The notes below the pieces were generated by a model. It did not search any database. It saw nothing but the letters and a program-made list of their open reading frames with translations, and was not told the origin of the DNA. Below, one piece after another: positions 25,069 to 32,954 of a stretch of 64,000 nt of DNA. The number at the start of each line of letters is the position of its first letter. Position 1 is the first letter of the stretch. The DNA lies in NCBI GenBank assembly GCA_036383895.1, contig DASVNK010000079.1, forward strand, positions 1 through 64,000, in the 5' to 3' direction. The translations under genes and the position numbers were made by a program. This DNA comes from DASVNK01 sp036383895. GTDB taxonomy: Bacteria > Verrucomicrobiota > Verrucomicrobiia > Limisphaerales > SXQI01.

Positions 25069-25473
25069 ATGTGCGCGGAGATGAGCGCGCGGTATGGGCG
25101 GGCGCCGAGTCCGTTCTCGCTGGAGGAAATGGCGGTGGCGCGGAGTGTGTTTCTGGTGGCGAAGCGGGATGGTGAGTTGGTGGGTTGCGGGGCGTTGCGG
25201 CCGTTGGATGCGCAGCGGGCGGAGTTGAAGCGGATGTATGTGTGTCCGCACGCGCGTCGGCTTGGGGTGGGGCAGAGGATCATCGCGGCGCTGGAGGAGT
25301 GGGCGCGGGAATTTGGGTATGAGGCGTTGTTGTTGGAGACAGGTGTTTTGCAGCCGGAAGCGCAGCGGTTGTATGAGTCGTGCGGATATGAACGGATTCC
25401 GGCGTTCGGCGGGTATGTGGGGAACGCGACGAGTGTGTGTTATGGGAAGTGGTTACAAGAGACTTGCGATTAG
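25051..25473 (+). CDS. GNAT-family N-acetyltransferase (probably N-terminally truncated)
   Basis: A 140-residue open frame from GTG 25051; ATG 25069 is the better residue match. The GNAT acetyl-CoA site is seen in LKRMYVCPHARRLGVGQRII, close to the family R/Q-x-x-G-x-G/A pattern, and RLYESCGYERIP forms the typical C-terminal block. It should acetylate a small amine. The first beta strand of the fold is missing from this frame and lies upstream in a different frame (25001-25068). The AGGAGG at 25044-25049 is too close to GTG 25051 (1 nt) to be a normal ribosome-binding site. The short product may therefore be poorly made or inactive. Confidence 0.7.
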   Translation: MRIGGGMCAEMSARYGRAPSPFSLEEMAVARSVFLVAKRDGELVGCGALRPLDAQRAELKRMYVCPHARRLGVGQRIIAALEEWAREFGYEALLLETGVLQPEAQRLYESCGYERIPAFGGYVGNATSVCYGKWLQETCD

Positions 25474-25649
25474 ACCATTTAACGAAGCTAGCGCTCGGGA
25501 GTCAGTTCCGCTGCGTGCCTGATTCCGGCCTTACTGCATCTAAGGTCGGTTCTGTCGGGCTGGCGGAGATTGATTCAGCTTTCTTTCTGTCGCTTACTAC
25601 CTTATGAAACCGCCGCTCATGGCGAACCGACATTTTTGATCCCAAGTTT

Positions 25650-27716
25650 ATGGCAACTACTCCTGGCATTCACAGCGCTTGTAACTTCTCCCACTTTCTT
25701 CCAGAGGAGCGTGCTGCAATCGAAACGATCTCGAAGGATTGGTATATCACGAACTCCGGGCAACCGCTGGTTTTCAACCAGGCCGTTACCTATCGGTTTA
25801 TTTTGATTAAACCGACGGATAATTTGCAACATGCGTTTAATTTAGAGCGTGAACTTGTGTGCGTGTTCAGTCCCTTCGACGACATTCACCCCCGTACACT
25901 CGACGCAATTTCGCGAGCTCAGGAACATTTCCCACATCTTAGGGTTGATAGGATTTGCAGCCTTGTCGTCAGTAAGGACAAGAACGTTGCGGAAAAACTC
26001 AAGAACTTACTACAGAACGATACTGAAGCTCAGATTGTTATACCTTTCACGTACACCGAACTTCAGAAGCCGAGTTCCGATGCGCACTTTTTCCGGAACC
26101 GTTTGCGAGCGTACTTTTACACTAGGGACTTGTTCGCTTCTGAGTCCCCGCTAAAAACCGATCTTTTCTTTTTCGGTCGCACCGATTTGGTTCATCAGTT
26201 AGCGGATCGGCACCGAAGTGATCAGGTTTCTGCCCTGTTTGGCCTTAGAAAAGCTGGCAAAACCTCGCTCATATTCGGCGTACACCGCGCATTGGCAGGG
26301 CATGGATTTCCAGCCGTTTTCATCGACTGCCAAACTCCAGCATTTCATCAGAGACGATGGTACCAAGCACTTTGGTATGTGTTGAATGAAACCAAACAAG
26401 CGTGCGGTGTAGATGCTCGGCTTGCGCTGGAGTCAGAATTTACAAGCGAGAAGGCCGCCGACCTTTTTGAAAAGTATTTTGTGAAGCTTTGGGAGGCTGC
26501 TGGCGCAAAATCCATTCTTCTAACGTTCGACGAGATCGAGAATGCTTCTCCCGGAATGTCACCTTCTGAACATTGGCGCGGCGACCGTGACTTTGTTCTA
26601 TTTTGGCAAACTCTGCGATCGCTTTTCCAGCGGAAGCGCGGATTGTTCTCCTACCTTATTGTTGGCACAAACCCGAGTAGTAATGAGCAACCCAAGATTG
26701 GTGGGCTGGATAATCCAATTTTTGCCCAGTTTCCAAAGTTATACATCCCGCGATTTAAAGCGCCTCAGACCCGTGAAATGGTGCGAAGGCTCGGGAAGTT
26801 GATGGGACTCGACTTCGACGAATATGTTTACGGGCAACTCACTGAAGACTTCGGTGGGCACCCTTACCTTATTCGTCATGTGTGCAGCGTGATTCATCGA
26901 ATTGCTGAACCACACAGGCCCGTGGAGGTTGGTAAAGCACACTACGAAAAGGCACGCGCTCAGTTTTTAAGGGAGGGGCGTCGGTACTTCGAAATGATTC
27001 TGATCGTCTTGAAGCAACACTACCCGGACGAGTATGAGATGCTCAAGTTTCTCGCCCTAGGTGATCGCAGGGCTTTCGAAGAATTTGCGCTTGCTGATCC
27101 CGCGTATACTGAACACTTAACCGGATATGGGATCGTTGACATGCAGGCGAATGAATACGTCTTCCGAGTGGATGCTTTGAAGGAGTTCATCGCACAGGAG
27201 GCAAAATACCAGAGGATCAACCTCAACAATTCTGAGAAGCTTGCTGAGATTTCGGAACGACGAAACAAGCTAGAACCGCAGCTCAGATTGCTTTGTAGAA
27301 ATATGCTACAGGCTTTCTTTGGAGCGGCAGACGCCCGGCAAAAGACACTTGAGATATTTGGGCCCAATCGCGCTACGAGCGTGCAGAGCTTGGACTACGC
27401 GGAGCTATTCACGCCTGAAAAGGGCCATATCTACTTTGAAGATCTCAGAAAGATAATTTCGAAATATTGGGACTGCTTTAAGCATGTTGTAGGGCCAGAC
27501 AAGGATAAAGTTCTTCACTTTTTGAAGTTGATCAATGAATTGCGTGCGGACGCGCACGCAAAACAAATACCGGGACGACGAATTTCAGATGGCGCGTGTC
27601 GCGTTCAATTTTTTGGAGGAAAAGCTCAAAGGTTTCAATCTATGAGGCCGTGTGGTGAGATGGTGTCGTGTCGCGAGAAAACGAAGAGGGACCCCCGGAG
27701 CTCGTCCCTCCGGTAG
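25650..27716 (+). CDS. STAND-like P-loop NTPase with HEPN-like C-terminus (frameshifted end); candidate defence gene
   Basis: A 688-residue open frame. Residues 1-170 are an unrecognised N-terminal domain, possibly the effector. RDLFASESPLKTDLFFFGR (about 150-170) introduces the NTPase: Walker A GLRKAGKTSL near 198 and Walker B ILLTFDEIE near 290. Helical regions follow, and a C-terminal segment ends NELRADAHAKQI, resembling a HEPN RNase motif (Arg632, His636). After about 27573 the frame looks wrong: it runs through an intergenic palindromic repeat to its stop. The alternative frame reads DDEFQMARVAFNFLEEKL and stops at 27645, the likely natural end. Composition is A/T-richer than the neighbours (21 G/C of 60 at 25801-25860), suggesting transfer. 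Role in phage defence is inferred from architecture. Confidence 0.72.
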   Translation: MATTPGIHSACNFSHFLPEERAAIETISKDWYITNSGQPLVFNQAVTYRFILIKPTDNLQHAFNLERELVCVFSPFDDIHPRTLDAISRAQEHFPHLRVDRICSLVVSKDKNVAEKLKNLLQNDTEAQIVIPFTYTELQKPSSDAHFFRNRLRAYFYTRDLFASESPLKTDLFFFGRTDLVHQLADRHRSDQVSALFGLRKAGKTSLIFGVHRALAGHGFPAVFIDCQTPAFHQRRWYQALWYVLNETKQACGVDARLALESEFTSEKAADLFEKYFVKLWEAAGAKSILLTFDEIENASPGMSPSEHWRGDRDFVLFWQTLRSLFQRKRGLFSYLIVGTNPSSNEQPKIGGLDNPIFAQFPKLYIPRFKAPQTREMVRRLGKLMGLDFDEYVYGQLTEDFGGHPYLIRHVCSVIHRIAEPHRPVEVGKAHYEKARAQFLREGRRYFEMILIVLKQHYPDEYEMLKFLALGDRRAFEEFALADPAYTEHLTGYGIVDMQANEYVFRVDALKEFIAQEAKYQRINLNNSEKLAEISERRNKLEPQLRLLCRNMLQAFFGAADARQKTLEIFGPNRATSVQSLDYAELFTPEKGHIYFEDLRKIISKYWDCFKHVVGPDKDKVLHFLKLINELRADAHAKQIPGRRISDGACRVQFFGGKAQRFQSMRPCGEMVSCREKTKRDPRSSSLR
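27688..27712. repeat. REP-like palindromic repeat, copy 1
   Basis: A 25-bp element beginning GGGAC and ending CTCGTCCCTCCG. The GGGAC and GTCCC ends can pair around a variable centre. An element of equal length with the same two ends lies at 28057-28081. The displayed frame of the upstream NTPase reads into this copy, which is one reason to believe that frame is shifted. Confidence 0.6.
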
Positions 27717-27736
27717 AATGAAGGCACCGCTACAAT

Positions 27737-27964
27737 GTGCAGCGGGCTGGAATCCGTTCGGGGTACCCGATTGTGGAGGGGACGCGGATTGGGGTGCATG
27801 ATGTGGTTGCGTTGTATCGGACGGGGGCTTCGGCGGATGAGGTGGTGCAGAGTTTGCCGAAGTTGACGCGGGCGCAGGTTTTTGAGTGCTTGGCGTACTA
27901 TGAGCATCATCGCGCGCAGTTGGATCTTTTGGTTAAGGGGCAGATTGCTCGCGTGGACGAGTGA
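27737..27964 (+). CDS. DUF433 antitoxin-like protein
   Basis: A 75-residue protein matching the DUF433 (VapB-type) family: RSGYPIVEGTRIGVHDVVAL, then LTRAQVFECLAYYEHHRAQL. DUF433 proteins usually pair with a PIN-like or DUF5615 toxin encoded just downstream; no such gene follows here, malate dehydrogenase being next. The only in-frame start is GTG 27737, yet the frame upstream (RHRYN) also looks like family sequence and has no start before TGA 27719. An ATG at 27718 is off by one base, so the 5' end may be frameshifted. It is flanked by two REP-like repeats. Confidence 0.68.
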   Translation: MQRAGIRSGYPIVEGTRIGVHDVVALYRTGASADEVVQSLPKLTRAQVFECLAYYEHHRAQLDLLVKGQIARVDE

Positions 27965-28056
27965 GATTTGAGAGGGGGCGGAGACGGTAGAGTTTGGTTC
28001 GTTGGCGCGAATTGGCGGCGTGGTGAGTTGTTGATGGCGTCGCGCGATGTTGAAGT

Positions 28057-28081
28057 GGGACTCGGGGACCTCGTCCCTCCG
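28057..28081. repeat. REP-like palindromic repeat, copy 2
   Basis: A 25-bp element beginning GGGACTCGGGGAC and ending CTCGTCCCTCCG. Five central positions differ from copy 1 at 27688-27712, while the outer pairing arms are identical. The two copies bracket the DUF433 gene. Confidence 0.6.
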
Positions 28082-28150
28082 TTTTAGATGTTGCTCCGCT
28101 TTGCGGCGGGCTTGCGCCGCTGGCGATCATACTTATACTCCGCCGTCTTT

Positions 28151-29137
28151 ATGAAGAGTCCGATTCGTGTGGCGGTGACTGGCGCGGCTGGTCAGATTGG
28201 TTATTCGCTTTTGTTCAGGATTGCGTCGGGGTCGATGTTTGGGGCGGAGCAGCCGGTGATTTTGCATTTGATCGAGATTGAGCCGGCGTTGCCGGCGTTG
28301 CAGGGGGTGGTGATGGAGCTGGATGATTGTGCGTTCCCGCTGTTGAAGGGGATCGTGCCGACGGCGAACTTGGATGAGGGGTTTCGCGGGGTGAATTGGG
28401 CGTTGCTGGTGGGGAGTGTGCCGCGGAAGCAGGGGATGGAGCGGAAGGATTTGCTGGGGATTAACGGGAAGATTTTCATCGGGCAGGGGCAGGCGATCCA
28501 GCGGAATGCGGCGAAGGATGTGCGGATTTTGGTGGTGGGGAATCCGTGCAATACGAATTGCCTGATCGCGATGAATAATGCGCCGGATGTGCCGAAGGAT
28601 CGGTGGCATGCGATGACGCGGTTGGATGAGAATCGGGCGAAGTCGCAGCTCGCGCAGAAGGCGAAGGTGGATACGACGGCGGTGACGAATGTGACGATTT
28701 GGGGGAATCATTCGTCGACGCAGTATCCGGATTTTTACAATGCGAAGATTAACGGGCAGGCGGCGACGGAGGTGATCCGGGATGAGGCGTGGTTGAAGGG
28801 GGATTTTATCGCGACGGTGCAGCAGCGCGGGGCGGCGATCATCAAGGCGCGCGGGGCGTCGAGTGCGGCGAGCGCGGCGAATGCGGTAGTGGATAGTGTG
28901 CGGTCGATCGTGACGCCGACGGCGAACGGGGATTGGAACAGCGTGGCGATTCATTCGGACGGGAGCTACGGGTGCGAGAAGGGGTTGATTACGTCGTTCC
29001 CGATTCGGAGTGACGGGCAGAAGTTGGAGATCGTGCAGGGGTTGCCGGTGAATGAGTTCAGCCGCGGGAAGATCGATGCGACGTTGAATGAGTTGAAGGA
29101 GGAGAAGGCGCTGGTGGCGGAATTGCTGCCGAAATAA
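28151..29137 (+). CDS. mdh: Malate dehydrogenase
   Basis: A 328-residue NAD-dependent malate dehydrogenase of the cytosolic/MDH-A branch, interconverting malate and oxaloacetate in the TCA cycle. The nucleotide-binding loop TGAAGQIGYSLLFRIASG lies at about 9-26. The substrate-binding block TRLDENRAKSQLA and the IWGNHSSTQYPD segment carrying the catalytic His follow. The start is ATG 28151; the frame is open for 21 more codons upstream, but those are not family sequence. It follows the REP-like repeat by 70 nt. No operon partner is evident, though the thioredoxin-like gene starts 20 nt downstream. Confidence 0.95.
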   Translation: MKSPIRVAVTGAAGQIGYSLLFRIASGSMFGAEQPVILHLIEIEPALPALQGVVMELDDCAFPLLKGIVPTANLDEGFRGVNWALLVGSVPRKQGMERKDLLGINGKIFIGQGQAIQRNAAKDVRILVVGNPCNTNCLIAMNNAPDVPKDRWHAMTRLDENRAKSQLAQKAKVDTTAVTNVTIWGNHSSTQYPDFYNAKINGQAATEVIRDEAWLKGDFIATVQQRGAAIIKARGASSAASAANAVVDSVRSIVTPTANGDWNSVAIHSDGSYGCEKGLITSFPIRSDGQKLEIVQGLPVNEFSRGKIDATLNELKEEKALVAELLPK

Positions 29138-29140
29138 AAA

Positions 29141-29170
29141 ACCACGAATGGACACGAATGAACACGAATC
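29141..29170. repeat. Three 10-bp tandem repeats around the start of the thioredoxin-like gene
   Basis: ACCACGAATG, GACACGAATG and AACACGAATC are three consecutive 10-bp units. Such CACGAATG arrays recur in intergenic DNA of several bacteria, as I recall. The third unit contributes the first codons of the downstream gene, and each of the first two units ends in ATG, so the true start of that gene is uncertain. Confidence 0.7.
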
Positions 29171-29526
29171 CTGGTTGGGGATTTCCGCCTTTGCGGTCGC
29201 TAACTGAAACCGAGATTCAGTCATTCCTTTCCGAGCGTCCATACAGTGTGATTCACTTAGACGCTGCTTGGGACGGATACGGGAAATTGTTCGCGGAAAA
29301 GCTCGTTGCGGCGTCGAAAGCGATGCCGGACGTCGGATTTGCGACAATGGATTCGGACAAGGAGGAAGCATTCGCCAGAACAATCGGTTTAACGAATGTG
29401 CCGATGGCTCTTTATTTTCACGGAGAGAAGCTGATCGCCTCCATCATAGGTCACAAGCAAGATCTCCAGGAGAACATTCGAAGGGTGAAGGCTGGTGAGT
29501 CGATTGACGGTGGTGCTGGCCGATGA
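29158..29526 (+). CDS. Thioredoxin-fold protein lacking the CxxC motif
   Basis: A 122-residue protein with a thioredoxin-like layout: YSVIHLDAAWDGYGKLF replaces the usual W-C-G-P-C segment, MPDVGFATMDSDKEEAFART is the central strand and helix, and TNVPMALYFHGEKLIASIIG contains the cis-proline strand. There is no cysteine at the active site, so it is not a disulfide oxidoreductase; a binding or chaperone role is likely. The first codons lie within a 10-bp tandem repeat. Its stop overlaps the next gene as ATGA. Confidence 0.72.
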   Translation: MNTNPGWGFPPLRSLTETEIQSFLSERPYSVIHLDAAWDGYGKLFAEKLVAASKAMPDVGFATMDSDKEEAFARTIGLTNVPMALYFHGEKLIASIIGHKQDLQENIRRVKAGESIDGGAGR

Positions 29527-29810
29527 CGACGATTTTGGCATCCATTCTCTTCGTGATCCCGATTCTGGTGTTAGCGTTGGGAATTGCGAGTGTCGTCGGC
29601 GTGGTTGCGATCATTGTTCGAGTTAAGCAACTCGCAGTCTTGTCCGGAGCAGCGTGTGTTGTTGTTGCGCTATTTTGCTTATTCTTTTTACGGTCTGCGC
29701 GCGAAGAGGAAGTCCTTTTCACAGGTGCTTTGGGCGTTACTTCTTTGATCGCGGCCATCGCACTTGTATTTTTCGAGCGGAGACCTAAGAAGGAAAGTTC
29801 TGGCGACTAA
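29523..29810 (+). CDS. Small membrane protein
   Basis: A 95-residue protein with three predicted transmembrane helices (ILASILFVIPILVLALGIAS, VLSGAACVVVALFCLFFL and VTSLIAAIALVFFE) and a short charged tail. It overlaps the thioredoxin-like gene by 4 nt (ATGA), so the two are translationally coupled and probably work together. The stop is directly adjacent to the ATG of hisD. No family recognised. Confidence 0.68.
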   Translation: MTTILASILFVIPILVLALGIASVVGVVAIIVRVKQLAVLSGAACVVVALFCLFFLRSAREEEVLFTGALGVTSLIAAIALVFFERRPKKESSGD

Positions 29811-31121
29811 ATGAATATTCTCAAATTCACGGACAAGAATTATCCGGCGCGGGTGGAGGAGTTGGTGGGGCACTCGAGTTTGTTTGACCCGGTGGTGGAT
29901 GAGCGGGTGCGGGAGATTATCCAGTCGGTGCGCACGGGAGGGGATGAGGCGCTGCTGGCGTTGACGGCGCGGTTTGACGGGGCGGAGTTGACGGCCGAAC
30001 AGATCGCGGTGACGGCGACGGAGAAGTTCAATGCGTCGCTGCTGGCGGATGAGGAATTGCGCGCTGCGGTGGAAGCGGCGCACAAGAATATTCGGGATTT
30101 TGCGCGGCGGTCGCTGCGGAGGAATTGGAGCGCGAAGAATAGCCAGGGGGCGCGGGTGGGGGAGAAGTTCGACGCGTTCGGGCGGGTGGGGATTTATATT
30201 CCGGGGGGGACTGCGCCGCTGGTTTCGACGGCGTTGATGACCGTGACGCTGGCGAAGGCGGCGGGTTGCCCGGAGATCGTGGTGTGCACGCCGCCGAATC
30301 GCGAGGGGCGGATTAATTCTGCGTTGTTGTATGCGCTGAATATCGCGGGGGCGACGGAGATTTATAAGGCGGGCGGGGCGCAGGCGATTGCGGCGATGGC
30401 GCTGGGGACGGCGACGGTGCGGCGCGTGCAGAAGATTTTTGGGCCGGGGAACGCTTACGTGGTGGCGGCGAAGCGGATGTTGGTGGGGCATGTGGCGATC
30501 GATCTGTTGCCGGGGCCGAGCGAGGTGCTGGTGTTGGCGGATGACACGGCGGATGCGTCGTTCGCGGCGGCGGATTTGCTGGCGCAGGCGGAGCATGGTT
30601 CGGGACACGAGCGGGTGTGGCTGGTGACGACTTCGGGGAAGGTGTTGAAGGCGGTGGAGAAGGAGATCGCGCGGCAGTTGCCGAAGTTGTCGCGGCGGGA
30701 ATTCATCGAGAAGGCGCTGGCGAATAACGGGTGGTTGATCCAGGTGAAGTCGAGTGACGAGGCGATCGCGCTGGCGAATCGGCTGGCGCCGGAGCATTGC
30801 GAGATCATGTGCAAGAAGCCGCGGGTGGTGGCGGAACGAATTCTGACGGCGGGCGCAATTTTCCTGGGGCCGCAATCGCCGACGGTGCTGGGGGATTATG
30901 TGGCGGGGCCGAGTCACACGCTGCCGACGGGCGGGGCGGGGGCGTCGTTCCCGGGGCTGACGGTGGATATGTTCCAGCGGCGGACGAGCGTGGTGGAGTA
31001 TGACGCGAAGGCACTGCGGAAGTCGGTGGCGTTCGTGCAGAAATTTGCGGCGATGGAGGGGTTGGATGCGCACGGGCGGTCGGCGGAGATTCGGTTGGGC
31101 AAGGCCGGAGGGAAGAAGTGA
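29811..31121 (+). CDS. hisD: Histidinol dehydrogenase
   Basis: A 436-residue NAD-dependent histidinol dehydrogenase, which oxidises L-histidinol to histidine in the last two steps of the pathway. Family blocks are FGRVGIYIPGGTAPLVSTAL, KIFGPGNAYVVAAKRML, DLLPGPSEVLVLADDTADAS, EHGSGHERVWLV and GPSHTLPTGG. The zinc and catalytic residues of the family fall in the last three blocks. The ATG follows the preceding stop with no gap. It overlaps hisC by 4 nt, making a two-gene his cluster; other his genes are not in the window. Confidence 0.95.
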   Translation: MNILKFTDKNYPARVEELVGHSSLFDPVVDERVREIIQSVRTGGDEALLALTARFDGAELTAEQIAVTATEKFNASLLADEELRAAVEAAHKNIRDFARRSLRRNWSAKNSQGARVGEKFDAFGRVGIYIPGGTAPLVSTALMTVTLAKAAGCPEIVVCTPPNREGRINSALLYALNIAGATEIYKAGGAQAIAAMALGTATVRRVQKIFGPGNAYVVAAKRMLVGHVAIDLLPGPSEVLVLADDTADASFAAADLLAQAEHGSGHERVWLVTTSGKVLKAVEKEIARQLPKLSRREFIEKALANNGWLIQVKSSDEAIALANRLAPEHCEIMCKKPRVVAERILTAGAIFLGPQSPTVLGDYVAGPSHTLPTGGAGASFPGLTVDMFQRRTSVVEYDAKALRKSVAFVQKFAAMEGLDAHGRSAEIRLGKAGGKK

Positions 31122-32230
31122 GTTCGCGGCGAGTGACGTCGTTGATTCGGCCTTTGGTGCGGAAGTTGCATCCGTATGTTCCGGGCGAGCAGCCGAAGAT
31201 TAAGGGGCTAATCAAATTAAACACGAACGAGAATCCGTATCCGCCCGCCCCCGCCGTCTTGCGGGCGATCAAGGCGGCGACCGATTCGCGATTGCGGCTG
31301 TATCCAAATCCCACTGCGCAGGTCCTGCGGGAGAAGCTGGCGGAACTGCATGGTTGCAAGGCGGAGAATATTTTCGTGGGGAATGGTTCGGACGAAGTGC
31401 TGGCGCTGGCGGTGCGGGCGTTCGTTGAGCCGGAAGGGGCGATGGTGAAAGCTTCGCGCGCGACGGTGCAGTATTTCACGCCGAGCTATTCGTTATATCC
31501 TGTTCTCGCGGAGACGCACGGGGCGAAGATTAATGCGGTGCCATTGAAGGCGGATTTTTCTTTGCCGAGTATACCGGAATTGCGGCGTGGAAAGGCTTGG
31601 AACTTCAACGCGGCGCTCACGTTGGTGACCACACCGAACGCGCCGAGTGGTCGCGGATACGAGACGGAGGAGTTGGAGCGGTTGTGCCTGGCGCATCGCG
31701 GCGTGGTGTTGCTGGATGAGGCGTACGTCGATTTTGCGGATGCGAATGCGATGGAGCTGGCGCAGAAATATCCGCATGTGCTGGTGGCGAGGACGTTTTC
31801 GAAGGCGTATTCGTTGTGCTTTCAGCGCGTGGGATATTGTGTTGGACATCCGGAGCTGATCGAGGCGCTGGATAAAATTCGCGATAGCTACAACGTGAAT
31901 GGGTTGGGGCAGATCGCGGCGGTGGCGACGCTGGAGAATCTGGATTATTACCGAAAGAATTTTGCGAAGATCATTAAGACGCGGACGCGGTTGAGCGAGG
32001 GCTTAACCGAACTTGGGTTCGAAGTGTTGCCGAGCCAGACGAATTTTATTTTGGCGAAGCCGCCGGGCAGAGCGGCAGAGGAGTGGCTGGAATTGTTGCG
32101 CGAGCGGAAGATTTTGGTGCGGTGGTTCAAGTATCCCGAGGTGCGGGATTATTTGCGGATTACGATCGGAACCGACGTAGAGGCGGAGGGATTGATTGCG
32201 GCTTCAAAATCTATTCTAAAGGTTAAGTAG
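31118..32230 (+). CDS. hisC: Histidinol-phosphate aminotransferase
   Basis: A 370-residue fold-type I PLP aminotransferase. It transfers an amino group from glutamate to imidazole-acetol phosphate in histidine synthesis. LIKLNTNENPYPPAP is the typical substrate-binding start. LDEAYVDFAD is the PLP Asp block, and ARTFSKAYSL carries the Schiff-base Lys near 228. The GTG start overlaps the hisD stop (GTGA), indicating coupling. The 3' end overlaps the convergent minus-strand membrane-protein gene by 8 nt. Confidence 0.94.
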   Translation: MSSRRVTSLIRPLVRKLHPYVPGEQPKIKGLIKLNTNENPYPPAPAVLRAIKAATDSRLRLYPNPTAQVLREKLAELHGCKAENIFVGNGSDEVLALAVRAFVEPEGAMVKASRATVQYFTPSYSLYPVLAETHGAKINAVPLKADFSLPSIPELRRGKAWNFNAALTLVTTPNAPSGRGYETEELERLCLAHRGVVLLDEAYVDFADANAMELAQKYPHVLVARTFSKAYSLCFQRVGYCVGHPELIEALDKIRDSYNVNGLGQIAAVATLENLDYYRKNFAKIIKTRTRLSEGLTELGFEVLPSQTNFILAKPPGRAAEEWLELLRERKILVRWFKYPEVRDYLRITIGTDVEAEGLIAASKSILKVK

Positions 32231-32489
32231 CGGGCTCTTGCTGGGAACATTCACGTGGCGGGTTTTTCTTCCACTTGATCCAGCCGCGAATGTTGATGCC
32301 GATGTAAATGAGGTTGGAGATGACGCTGGGCATGCTTTGGGCGACTACGCCGAAGATGAGCCAGCCGATGCAGCCGATGGTGCCGATGAGAAAGCCGAGT
32401 TTGCGTTGCTTGGTGAGGAACCAGGCTCCGAAAAGATTGCCGATCATGCCGAGCCAATCGGAGCCGTAAAAGCGGCCGAAACTTTCCAT
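32223..32489 (-). CDS. Small PnuC-like membrane protein
   Basis: An 88-residue protein with three hydrophobic helices: DWLGMIGNLFGAWFLTKQR, GFLIGTIGCIGWLIFGVVAQ and SVISNLIYIGINIRGWIKW. The pattern resembles half of a nicotinamide-mononucleotide/nicotinamide riboside (PnuC-type) transporter or a related small membrane family; length is too short for a full PnuC. Function is uncertain. It converges with and overlaps hisC. Confidence 0.65.
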   Translation of the reverse strand: MESFGRFYGSDWLGMIGNLFGAWFLTKQRKLGFLIGTIGCIGWLIFGVVAQSMPSVISNLIYIGINIRGWIKWKKNPPRECSQQEPAT

Positions 32490-32612
32490 ACCGATTCATC
32501 CGCGCACTAGTGGCTTCAGTCAATCAGGCGGGTGGATGAACGTGGTGACACCTGGGGAACGGAAAAGGTCCGAGGCCAAGCATTCTCGCAAGCGCCCCGC
32601 AGCAGGTAAGAA

Positions 32613-32894
32613 TTAAGCCGCGGCAGGTTGGCCGGGAAAACCTGGGTGGGGTGCGCTGGTTGACAATCCATCGCTGCCGATGGATTCCGTGGGGCAGTTG
32701 CTAATCGCCCCTTCCAAAGCGGCGATCTCGTGCGGTGATTCCGGTTGTCGGAAGACGTACGAATTGCCTGTTTCAGCGTCGCGCGTGATCGATTCGGGTG
32801 CAATCTGTCGGCAAAGGTCGCAGTCGACGCAGGTGGTATCGACGTAGAATTTACCGGTTGCATTGCGGGCTGCTTTCGAATTTCGGTCGGCCAT
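32613..32894 (-). CDS. Single-cluster ferredoxin
   Basis: A 93-residue protein with a cluster-binding core CVDCDLC near 22-28 and NCPTESIG near 66. The CxxCxxC plus distant CP pattern matches small [4Fe-4S]/[3Fe-4S] monocluster ferredoxins with an alpha-helical insert (APESITRDAETGNSYVFRQP). It is an electron carrier of unknown partner. The frame is open far upstream into the LysR region, but the start at ATG 32894 gives the family-like N-terminus. It is divergent from a LysR regulator with 60 nt between starts, suggesting direct control. Confidence 0.82.
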   Translation of the reverse strand: MADRNSKAARNATGKFYVDTTCVDCDLCRQIAPESITRDAETGNSYVFRQPESPHEIAALEGAISNCPTESIGSDGLSTSAPHPGFPGQPAAA

Positions 32895-32933
32895 AACGAT
32901 ACGAAAAGTAACGTGAGTTGATATTTGCTGGAA

Positions 32934-32948
32934 ATTCATAAGCAGAAT
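32934..32948. promoter_or_regulatory. LysR-type operator (T-N11-A) between ferredoxin and LysR genes
   Basis: ATTC (32934-32937), a 7-nt spacer and GAAT (32945-32948) form an inverted repeat with T-N11-A geometry, the consensus for LysR-family boxes. It lies 7 nt before the LysR ATG and about 40 nt before the divergent ferredoxin ATG. Confidence 0.5.
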
Positions 32949-32954
32949 ACATTT

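Noticed and set aside
28133..29383. 416-codon minus-strand open frame opposite mdh
   Set aside because: Arg/Pro/His-rich translation mirrors the G/C-rich codons of mdh; no family resemblance.
29688..31073. 461-codon minus-strand open frame opposite hisD
   Set aside because: Composition is an antisense artefact of hisD; no start signal or motif.
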